This document shows, piece after piece, positions 1 through 5,846 of a stretch of DNA of 8,405 bases. Each line of letters starts with the position of its first letter. The first letter of the stretch is position 1. Origin of the DNA: Sulfurovum sp. (GTDB lineage: Bacteria > Campylobacterota > Campylobacteria > Campylobacterales > Sulfurovaceae); contig JAGGRU010000006.1 in NCBI GenBank assembly GCA_021159425.1, positions 1 through 8,405 of the forward strand, given 5' to 3'. The notes under the pieces were generated by a model. That model was not told the DNA's origin. It did not search any database and was given only the letters and a program-made list of their open reading frames with translations. Made by a program: the position numbers and the translations under genes.

Positions 1-226
1 TTATATGATTCTTGTATCTATGAGTGATGGTGTACTGAAACCTATGCTTATGGGTAGAGGTGTAGATGTTCCCATGTTGGTTATTTTGATCGGTGCGATC
101 GGCGGTATGATGTTGATGGGGATGATAGGACTTTTCGTAGGAGCGGTTATTTTTGCCTTGGCATATACACTCTTTAAATTCTGGATCGCAGAAGTGGAAG
201 AAAAATCTAAGACTGAAGAAGCTTAA
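1..226 (+). CDS. AI-2E/PerM-family membrane transporter, C-terminal fragment (5' end outside window)
   Basis: The reading frame is open from the window edge (first full codon at base 2) to the TAA at 224-226, so only about the last 74 residues are present. The visible part has the typical end of the AI-2E/PerM (formerly UPF0118) family: a 'VLKPMLMGRGVDVPML' segment, then two glycine- and methionine-rich membrane segments ending in 'GLFVGAVIFALAYTLFKFW', followed by a short charged cytoplasmic tail rich in Glu and Lys. Members are polytopic inner-membrane proteins of about 350 residues. Some have been linked to autoinducer-2 export and others to Na+(Li+)/H+ exchange, so the substrate is open. 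The ATG at base 5 is an internal methionine, not the start. The next gene begins 22 bases downstream, so it may belong to the same transcript as the efflux genes, but its role need not be related. Confidence 0.85.
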   Translation, partial: YMILVSMSDGVLKPMLMGRGVDVPMLVILIGAIGGMMLMGMIGLFVGAVIFALAYTLFKFWIAEVEEKSKTEEA

Positions 227-230
227 TTAT

Positions 231-236
231 TATAAT
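231..236 (+). promoter_or_regulatory. possible -10 element upstream of the channel gene
   Basis: A perfect TATAAT lies in the 22-base gap between the AI-2E-type gene and the channel gene. No good -35 is seen at the usual distance: bases 209-214 read AAGACT. A start point about 7 bases downstream would leave a 5' leader of only about 6 bases before the ATG at 249. In DNA this AT-rich a chance TATAAT is common, so this is a weak candidate. If real, it would give the channel-pump cluster its own transcript. Confidence 0.25.
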
Positions 237-248
237 AATGGAAAATAT

Positions 249-923
249 ATGAAACAACTCAGCAATAAAAATAATTTTGTCTATCTTTTCTTCTCTTTGA
301 TCATCTTTCTCTTTTCTGCAGCGGTCGTAGTGGAATTTCCAGGTAGCATAGGTGAGGATATTTTTTCAGTTGTAACCCTGATGATGCTTTCGGTAAGTCT
401 AAAAAGTTTAAAAACAGACAGAACATGGAAGTGGTCAGTCTATGCGTTGATCACTGTTTTTGTCTTGTTTACAGGATTGGGTAAATTTTTCCCCCATCAA
501 TTTTATGTATATTTTATACTCACTACATTACTTGTTTTTTTCATAGGTTCTTTTATCACTGCATCCAAGCAAGTACTTTTTGTTGGAGATATTGATGGCA
601 ATAAGATCATCGGGTCATTGACCCTTTATCTTCTTTTAGGTCTAATTTGGACTATGCTATATCTATTGCTTCTAGCTATGGATCCTTCTGCTTTTTCTGG
701 TATTGAAGCAGCAAATTGGCAGCAAGGGTTTTCCCGTGTAGCATACTACAGCTTTGTCACATTGACGACACTGGGGTATGGAGATGTCCTTCCAACCAAC
801 CATATTGCAGAGTTCTTTGTCTATATGGAAGCGATCATCGGTGTTTTCTATATGACGATCATTGTTTCCAGTTTGATCACTTTACGTCTTACAGCCCTAC
901 AAGATGAAAAGCAAGGAAAATAG
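249..923 (+). CDS. potassium-channel-like membrane protein (Ion_trans_2 pore)
   Basis: The 224-residue product ends in a two-helix K+-channel pore. There is a helix at about 122-144, a pore helix at about 163-172, the selectivity filter TTLGYGD at 173-179, and a final helix at about 187-213. Upstream lie roughly four further hydrophobic segments (about 10-28, 36-52, 62-77 and 86-104), giving a six-segment layout. The first segments lack an obvious Arg/Lys-ladder voltage sensor, and there is no cytoplasmic RCK/TrkA-N or cyclic-nucleotide domain, so gating is unknown. The likely role is K+ passage across the inner membrane. The frame is open further upstream to an ATG at 153, but that would overlap the previous gene by 74 bases and add a polar, Lys-rich stretch, so the ATG at 249 is preferred despite a weak ribosome site. 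Its TAG stop abuts the TTG start of the FUSC gene in the same frame, implying co-expression with the pump. Confidence 0.85.
   Translation: MKQLSNKNNFVYLFFSLIIFLFSAAVVVEFPGSIGEDIFSVVTLMMLSVSLKSLKTDRTWKWSVYALITVFVLFTGLGKFFPHQFYVYFILTTLLVFFIGSFITASKQVLFVGDIDGNKIIGSLTLYLLLGLIWTMLYLLLLAMDPSAFSGIEAANWQQGFSRVAYYSFVTLTTLGYGDVLPTNHIAEFFVYMEAIIGVFYMTIIVSSLITLRLTALQDEKQGK
913..917 (+). promoter_or_regulatory. ribosome binding site deciding the TTG start of FUSC gene 1
   Basis: AAGGA lies 6 bases before the TTG at 924, inside the last codons of the channel gene. It supports translation starting at this non-ATG codon immediately after the channel's TAG stop. Confidence 0.7.
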
Positions 924-932
924 TTGCAAAGT
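915..932 (+). repeat. conserved stop/start junction, copy 1
   Basis: The 18 bases around the channel-stop/FUSC-start junction (GGAAAATAGTTGCAAAGT) match 15 of 18 bases at 5829-5846 in front of the second FUSC gene, including the TAG directly before the TTG. Part of the match (from TTG on) is shared coding sequence. The upstream half is non-coding for FUSC and is therefore notable. Confidence 0.55.
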
Positions 933-3107
933 GCGACGAAAGAGGATAAACACACCCTAAGTCAGATCATTGAGCGTTTGCTCTCATTCTCTCTTTCGGA
1001 TAAACTAAAATTTGCGATCAAAGCATCACTCAGTATGGCTCTTGCCTATCTTATTCCTCTCTCTCAAGGATGGGAGCAGCCGGGAACTGCCGCAACTACA
1101 GTTATGCTGATCGCAGCGACGGGTTCTATAGGTGATTCTGTTATGAAAGGGGCACTGCGTGTCATTGGAACAGTGATCGGAGCAGCTATCGGTATGACAC
1201 TCATTGGGCTTTTTCCTCAAGATCGGGAACTCTATCTACTCTTTGCTTCAGTGATCGTCACGGTACTACTCTATTTTGCTCGTGCCTATAAAGGGGATAT
1301 GACCGTATTTTTATTATCTGCGGTGACTCTGTTAATGATGTTCCAAAACGGTGAAGTCGATAATGTGTTTACTTATGGTATAGATAAAACATTTATGACG
1401 ATCCTTGGGATCATTATCTATACCTTTATAGGTATCTTTCTCTGGCCTGTCAATCTCAAAGATACCAGTGTTGAGAATGCCTCAACACTCTCGACTCTAC
1501 AATCTGAACTCTATATTCAAAGAGATGGAACAAAGGAAGAGCGTAAAGCACTGTATCAAAAAATGATCGTTCAAGAGCAACTGCTGGGAACATCTATCAT
1601 CGCATCAGACTCTTCGTCTATGGAGATGAATTTTTCTAAAACACAATGGTATGACATAGTCAATAGCTATAAACAGATCGATCAACTTCTTACCCTGCTT
1701 TCCCTTCATGATAAAGCCTCCTTTGTAGATGAATTTCCCCGATATATTACAAACTATAACAAAATAGATAAAGATATAGTGGGACTGTTGGAAGCACTGC
1801 CTTTGGCATGGAAAGAGAAAAAAGAGATTAACATACCTGAAGCATTACATTATGAATATGATCTTTCAGAGATAAAAAAACTTTCTCAATTGGAACGTGC
1901 AGATATTAGTACAACCATAAGTGATATGGTGAAACTGCATACACAATTACGGAAACTGGCAGAAAAACTCAATAGCCTTATCTCTGCAATGCCAACCTTT
2001 TTTAACCTTGAAGATATTCCAAAACCTCCTGCTTTTATTTGGTTTGATATGGAGCATCTTAAAGGTTCTTTGATCTCATTTATCATTTTTTGGACAGCAA
2101 CACTGCTTTGGATATTTGTAAATCCTCCCGGAGGATTTATGATCGTGATTTTAGCAACGGCATTAAGTGTTCTTACGACTTTCTCTCCACTGAAACCATC
2201 ACTGTTGATCATTATCTTCTCTATCTCCTTCGTCTTTGCAACAGCCATGTATGTCTTTGTTTTGCCCCATTTACATTATAGCTGGGAACTGGGACTCTTT
2301 ATCTTCTTTTACTCTTTTATCGGTTTTTATTTGATCAATCCAAAAATATCTGTCTTCTTCTTACTGGGAACTGCTACTCTGGGTATTAACAATACCATGA
2401 ATTATAATTTTGATATTTTTCTCATTACACTCTTTATCTTTTATGCTTTTCTTTTTCTTTTAATGCTCTTTTATTACATTCCGTTTTCTACAAAACCGGA
2501 GCATCTTTTTCTACTCATGAAAAAACGATTTTTCAAACTTGCTCAAATACTTCTTCAAAGAAACAGAAACCTGGAACATAAAAATGAATCATTTATGGGA
2601 GCAATGGCAGCAAAATATAGTAAAATACATCTTATGGGTACAGTCAAAAAGATGCAGCTTTGGGTAAATCAGATCGATGATAAGTATTTTGACACGCTTG
2701 ATAAAAAGCTGCTCCTGGATTTTAGCAAAGAGTGTGAAACCTTTGTATACCTGTTACAGATGATGCATCATAGAGATATACAAATGCTTGATAATCCTTT
2801 GCTGAAAGCTTTTAAAAAACAAATTGACGGGGCTTCTATGGTAAATCTTTTGGGTGAGTATGCTGCCGGTAAAGATGCCAAAGAGCTTGATCTGTTTTGG
2901 AGAGATGAGAAGCAGATCATCGCCAAGACAGAAGAACGTTTGAAAGATTTTATTTCAACGGTAAAAGCTGATGAATATAGTGAGAAAGAGATCATTGAAT
3001 TTTATGAAAATATCTCTCTTCGGAGAAATGTATGGCTTTCACTTTTTAGCTGTCAAAAGATGATGGAAGAGTTAGATTTTAAAGTATTGGAAAGAAATAG
3101 ATTTTAA
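924..3107 (+). CDS. FUSC-family inner-membrane efflux transporter, paralogue 1
   Basis: The 727-residue product has the duplicated layout of FUSC/AaeB-like efflux proteins. An N-terminal membrane block (about residues 29-175) ends in IFLWP at 171-175. A hydrophilic, helix-rich cytoplasmic domain follows (about 180-375). A second membrane block (about 381-520) opens with 'WIFVNPPGG' at 396-404, and a long cytoplasmic tail (about 521-727) ends in 'DFKVLERNRF'. E. coli AaeB, about 655 residues, is shorter, chiefly in the tail. Family members export small organic molecules such as aromatic carboxylic acids, working with a periplasmic adaptor; the substrate here is unknown. The start is TTG: the preceding codon is the channel gene's in-frame TAG, so nothing longer is possible. 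An AAGGA site sits 6 bases upstream, and the N-terminus (MQSATKED) matches that of the second FUSC protein (MESSTKEV). The two proteins are about half identical by eye over their whole length. The outer-membrane gene follows after 1 base. Confidence 0.92.
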   Translation: MQSATKEDKHTLSQIIERLLSFSLSDKLKFAIKASLSMALAYLIPLSQGWEQPGTAATTVMLIAATGSIGDSVMKGALRVIGTVIGAAIGMTLIGLFPQDRELYLLFASVIVTVLLYFARAYKGDMTVFLLSAVTLLMMFQNGEVDNVFTYGIDKTFMTILGIIIYTFIGIFLWPVNLKDTSVENASTLSTLQSELYIQRDGTKEERKALYQKMIVQEQLLGTSIIASDSSSMEMNFSKTQWYDIVNSYKQIDQLLTLLSLHDKASFVDEFPRYITNYNKIDKDIVGLLEALPLAWKEKKEINIPEALHYEYDLSEIKKLSQLERADISTTISDMVKLHTQLRKLAEKLNSLISAMPTFFNLEDIPKPPAFIWFDMEHLKGSLISFIIFWTATLLWIFVNPPGGFMIVILATALSVLTTFSPLKPSLLIIIFSISFVFATAMYVFVLPHLHYSWELGLFIFFYSFIGFYLINPKISVFFLLGTATLGINNTMNYNFDIFLITLFIFYAFLFLLMLFYYIPFSTKPEHLFLLMKKRFFKLAQILLQRNRNLEHKNESFMGAMAAKYSKIHLMGTVKKMQLWVNQIDDKYFDTLDKKLLLDFSKECETFVYLLQMMHHRDIQMLDNPLLKAFKKQIDGASMVNLLGEYAAGKDAKELDLFWRDEKQIIAKTEERLKDFISTVKADEYSEKEIIEFYENISLRRNVWLSLFSCQKMMEELDFKVLERNRF
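3026..3043 (+). repeat. 18-base exact match between the two FUSC genes, copy 1
   Basis: AAATGTATGGCTTTCACT occurs here and at 7952-7969, encoding the conserved 'NVWLSL' segment near both FUSC C-termini. It is one of the longest exact matches I see between the paralogues, which otherwise differ at many silent sites. It could serve as a short recombination target, but is explained by protein conservation. Confidence 0.6.
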
Positions 3108-3108
3108 A

Positions 3109-4719
3109 ATGAAAAGAGTAAATATGATAAATAAACTACCAAAGTTAGGGCTTTCTATTATAACTGTATTGATGCTGAGCGGATGTGCAAAGTTGGGTCC
3201 GGACTTTATGGGTATGGGAAATCCGCCGATCCCTGAGAAATGGAAACAGGACGGCAAAAGAAATGACAAAGCTGTTGCACAATGGTGGAAAACTTTCAAT
3301 GACCCTACTCTCAATACTCTGGTTCAAAAAGCCTATGCACAGAACCTTGATATAAAAAGTGCCGGTCTCCGTATTGCACAGGCACGTGCAGTGCTTGGCA
3401 TAAGTGAAGGACTTGCTTTCCCTCAGGCACAGTCTATTTCAGGTTCTGCAACCTCTTCTCACACCAAAGCAGCAGATGTTGCTACAGCCGGTCTGAATTT
3501 TGATATTGGCTGGGAGCTTGATGTCTGGGGTAAATATGCCAGAGGTATAGAATCTTCAGAAGCAAACCTCTATGCAACCATTGCTTCCTATAATGACATT
3601 ATGGTATCTGTGATTTCTGAAGTGGCACGGAACTATATTAATTACAGAACTTCTGAAGAGCGTCTTGCCTATGCGAAACGAAACGTTCTCATACAGGAAC
3701 GTGTAACCAAAATGACTGAAGTACAGTTCAACTCAGGGAATGTTTCTGAGCTAGATATGCAGCAGGCCCGTACACAACTCTACAACACCCGTTCGGCTAT
3801 CCCTGGCATGGAACTCGCAAAAATACAAGCACGTAATGCCATGGCACTTTTATTGGGTACAGATGACAGGTCAGTCAATAAAATACTTGCTGTAGGCACA
3901 CAAAAACATAGAGACAATACGGCTAAATATATTGATTCGGGAAAAGAAGGTGTCATGCAGATCAAAGAGAGCAGCTCTGATCTTCTCAATATTGCCATGA
4001 TCCCTCAGGCACGTTTGAACCCTTATAATAAAATTGATGCCGATCTCATTACAAGAAGACCGGATATCAAAGTGGCAGAGTATCGTGTCCGCTCGAACAA
4101 TGCACTTATAGGAGCATCTATAGCAGAACTTTACCCTAGCTTCTCACTCTTTGGAAATATAGGATTTAACAGCAACAATGCAAGTGGTTCCTGGGTATCA
4201 GGCTCCAATGCACTGGGTGTCACGGTAGGTCCGTCATTTTCATGGAATATATTTAGCTACGGACGTATCAAAAACAATATCCGTTTACAAGATGCCATAT
4301 TTGAAGAGAGTTTGGTCAACTACAACAAAGCTGTACTCTCTGCGGTGTCTGAAGTTTCTGATGCACTCCATGGTTATATCTTAACAAAACAACAGCAGGA
4401 AGAGAACCGAAAAGCAGTGGATGCCACAGTTCGTGCCTTCAATATCTCTGTGGTCCAATACAATGACGGCTTGGTCAATTATCAACGTTTACTTGATACT
4501 GTAGAAAAACTGACAGCAACTCAGGATAGATATGCTGTGATCCAAGGAAACCTATCTATCCAAGTCATTTTACTCTATAAAGCACTAGGCGGCGGATGGC
4601 AGATAAGCAAAGGGAAATCTTATCTTTCTGCCCAAACTGCAGCCAAAATGAAAAAGCGCATTGATTGGGACAGATATCTTGACCCTGATATGACAAAACT
4701 TCCTGAAGGAATGGAATAA
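3109..4719 (+). CDS. NodT-family outer-membrane efflux lipoprotein (OEP, TolC-like)
   Basis: This is the outer-membrane exit duct of the pump. The 536-residue product starts with a lipoprotein signal whose lipobox LSGC puts the modified cysteine at residue 26, followed by 'AKLGPDF', the usual start of mature NodT-type proteins. OEP hallmarks follow in order: 'WWKTFNDPTLNTLVQKAY' (59-76), 'WELDVWGKYARG' (135-146), 'SEVARNYINYRTSEERL' (170-186), 'LITRRPDIKVAEYRV' (313-327), 'IAELYPSFSLFGNIGF' (338-353) and 'GPSFSWNIFSYGRI' (374-387). Two features exceed the usual form: a polar insert of about 35 residues (roughly 265-300) before the RRPDI motif, and a charged tail of about 40 residues after 'LGGGW' (493-497). 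ATG 3109 lies 1 base after the FUSC stop but has no nearby ribosome site; ATG 3124 has AAAGAG 5 bases upstream and also leaves a good signal peptide. The two starts cannot be separated here, and the longer is given. The stop overlaps the next gene's ATG. Confidence 0.94.
   Translation: MKRVNMINKLPKLGLSIITVLMLSGCAKLGPDFMGMGNPPIPEKWKQDGKRNDKAVAQWWKTFNDPTLNTLVQKAYAQNLDIKSAGLRIAQARAVLGISEGLAFPQAQSISGSATSSHTKAADVATAGLNFDIGWELDVWGKYARGIESSEANLYATIASYNDIMVSVISEVARNYINYRTSEERLAYAKRNVLIQERVTKMTEVQFNSGNVSELDMQQARTQLYNTRSAIPGMELAKIQARNAMALLLGTDDRSVNKILAVGTQKHRDNTAKYIDSGKEGVMQIKESSSDLLNIAMIPQARLNPYNKIDADLITRRPDIKVAEYRVRSNNALIGASIAELYPSFSLFGNIGFNSNNASGSWVSGSNALGVTVGPSFSWNIFSYGRIKNNIRLQDAIFEESLVNYNKAVLSAVSEVSDALHGYILTKQQQEENRKAVDATVRAFNISVVQYNDGLVNYQRLLDTVEKLTATQDRYAVIQGNLSIQVILLYKALGGGWQISKGKSYLSAQTAAKMKKRIDWDRYLDPDMTKLPEGME
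3113..3118 (+). promoter_or_regulatory. ribosome binding site favouring the inner start at 3124
   Basis: AAAGAG is 5 bases before the second in-frame ATG (3124) of the outer-membrane lipoprotein gene. No comparable site precedes the ATG at 3109. Starting at 3124 would shorten the signal peptide by five residues and leave the lipobox intact. Confidence 0.45.
4706..4710 (+). promoter_or_regulatory. ribosome binding site of the DUF1656 gene
   Basis: AAGGA lies 8 bases before the ATG at 4719, inside the end of the outer-membrane lipoprotein gene. Together with the TAATG stop/start overlap it points to coupled translation of the two genes. Confidence 0.65.
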
Positions 4720-4934
4720 TGACAAATCCTTACCCGCATGAACTCTCAATGGGTGATGTCTACTACTCACCTATTTTGTCGGTAGCAGTACTCTCTTTTT
4801 TGGCAGCACTACTTACTGTTATGCTTCTAAACAAACTGAAGCTTTCACGCTATTTAGCTGCACCCTCTTACGTATTTATTGCAATTATGGCGTTATATAT
4901 GGTACTGATAGACACATTTTGGATCAAATTTTAA
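4719..4934 (+). CDS. DUF1656 (AaeX-like) small inner-membrane protein
   Basis: The 71-residue product has the DUF1656 pattern. A short N-terminus carries 'GDVYYSP' at 12-18, then a long hydrophobic helix (about 17-38), a basic linker (NKLKLSRY, about 38-45) and a second hydrophobic helix (about 48-68). Proteins of this family are nearly always encoded beside an HlyD-type adaptor and a FUSC pump, as in E. coli aaeXAB. Their biochemical role is not established; a small accessory subunit of the inner-membrane complex is the usual guess. The ATG at 4719 overlaps the previous stop by one base (TAATG) and has a good ribosome site. An in-frame ATG at 4749 would begin at MGDVYYSP but has no better site. 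The adaptor gene follows after 9 bases, so the arrangement DUF1656-adaptor-FUSC matches the aae order. Confidence 0.9.
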   Translation: MTNPYPHELSMGDVYYSPILSVAVLSFLAALLTVMLLNKLKLSRYLAAPSYVFIAIMALYMVLIDTFWIKF

Positions 4935-4938
4935 AGGT
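4933..4938 (+). promoter_or_regulatory. ribosome binding site of the adaptor gene
   Basis: AAAGGT overlaps the TAA stop of the DUF1656 gene and ends 5 bases before the ATG at 4944. It supports that start and close coupling of the two genes. Confidence 0.6.
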
Positions 4939-4943
4939 TAATA

Positions 4944-5819
4944 ATGAAGAAAATAATAAAAATTTTGCTTACACTTGCAATTCTTGGAGCTGCCGGGTTC
5001 TTTGCTTACAATAAATACAGAGCATACATAGACAATCCATGGACACGTGACGGGCAGGTACGTACGCAGGTGATCCAGGTAACACCGCGTGTCAATGGTA
5101 TGGTGATCAAGATCAATGTCGTTGACAATCAACAAGTAAAAGAAGGTGACCTTCTTTTTGAGATCGATCCCTCACAGTATCAAGTGAAGCTAAATCAGGC
5201 AAATGCAAAACTTCAGCGTACACGTGAAGCAGCCAAAGGTACCAAAATAGAGTTTGACCGTGTGAAGAATATCTACGCCAAAGACAAAGGTGCGGTCTCC
5301 CAGAGAGACATGGTTAGAAATGAAACGAACTACTATAAATCCCTTGCAGATATAGATAATTCTGAAGAAGCTGTCAATACGGCAAAACTCAATCTTTCAT
5401 ACACTAAAGTATTTGCAGAGGTAGATGGATATGTCTCCAATATAAACTTTCAGACAGGTTCTCAGGCTGTGGCAAATCAGCCTATCTTGGCATTGGTAGA
5501 TGAAAATGCGTACTGGGTCTTTGGTTTCTTCCGTGAAGATGCCATTCCTGAAGTAAAAATAGGAGATACCGCAATAGTAACACTTTTGGCGTATCCCAAT
5601 ACTCCTCTTAGCGGAAAAGTAGAGTCTATCGCCTGGGGAATCGCCCATTCTGACGGGAACCCCGGGAATAACCTGCTTCCAAGTGTTAAACCGGTATTTC
5701 AATGGATCCGTCTAGCACAGAGGATCCCTGTTAGAATTAAACTTGACAAGTTACCTGAAGAGATTAAGCTTCGATTTGGATTGACTGCTTCAGTGATGAT
5801 TCTTAAGAACAAAAAGTAA
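4944..5819 (+). CDS. HlyD-family periplasmic adaptor, AaeA-like
   Basis: The 291-residue product is the membrane-fusion (adaptor) subunit that joins an inner-membrane pump to the outer-membrane duct. A single N-terminal membrane anchor (about 4-22) is followed by 'NPWTRDGQVRTQVIQVTPRV' (31-50), the family's opening signature. The first half of the barrel-sandwich (lipoyl-like) domain comes next (about 45-78, with 'VVDNQQVKEGDLLFEIDPSQY' spanning 59-79). A short alpha-helical hairpin (about 80-148) and the second lipoyl half (about 150-185, 'AEVDGYVSNINFQTGS') follow. A beta-barrel region (about 188-290) contains 'WIRLAQRIPVRI' at 254-265, a segment also typical of AaeA and related FUSC partners. 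There is no lipobox, so anchoring is by the N-terminal helix. The hairpin is short compared with AcrA-type adaptors, as usual for this subgroup. It lies 9 bases after the DUF1656 gene and 18 bases before the second FUSC gene, its most likely direct partner. Confidence 0.94.
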   Translation: MKKIIKILLTLAILGAAGFFAYNKYRAYIDNPWTRDGQVRTQVIQVTPRVNGMVIKINVVDNQQVKEGDLLFEIDPSQYQVKLNQANAKLQRTREAAKGTKIEFDRVKNIYAKDKGAVSQRDMVRNETNYYKSLADIDNSEEAVNTAKLNLSYTKVFAEVDGYVSNINFQTGSQAVANQPILALVDENAYWVFGFFREDAIPEVKIGDTAIVTLLAYPNTPLSGKVESIAWGIAHSDGNPGNNLLPSVKPVFQWIRLAQRIPVRIKLDKLPEEIKLRFGLTASVMILKNKK

Positions 5820-5833
5820 AGACAAAAAGACAA
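5818..5833 (+). repeat. tandem octamer between adaptor and FUSC gene 2
   Basis: AAAGACAA occurs twice head to tail (5818-5825 and 5826-5833), filling most of the 18-base gap before the second FUSC gene. No purine-rich ribosome site of the GGA/GAG type is present there, so the repeat occupies the place where one would be expected. It may simply be low-complexity A-rich leader. Confidence 0.5.
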
Positions 5834-5846
5834 ATAGTTGGAAAGT
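5829..5846 (+). repeat. conserved stop/start junction, copy 2
   Basis: GACAAATAGTTGGAAAGT matches 15 of 18 bases of the junction at 915-932. Here the TAG at 5835-5837 ends no gene, because the adaptor already stopped at 5817-5819. It therefore looks like a leftover of the junction seen in front of FUSC gene 1. Confidence 0.5.

Noticed and set aside
153..248. Extension of the channel protein upstream to the ATG at 153
   Set aside because: It would overlap the AI-2E-type gene by 74 bases and add a polar Lys-rich stretch before the first membrane helix. The ATG at 249 fits the gap and the protein family better.
1886..2248. 120-codon open frame on the minus strand inside FUSC1
   Set aside because: It lies fully within a well-supported FUSC coding region, and its product shows no domain, signal or plausible ribosome site; it mirrors hydrophobic codons of the true gene.
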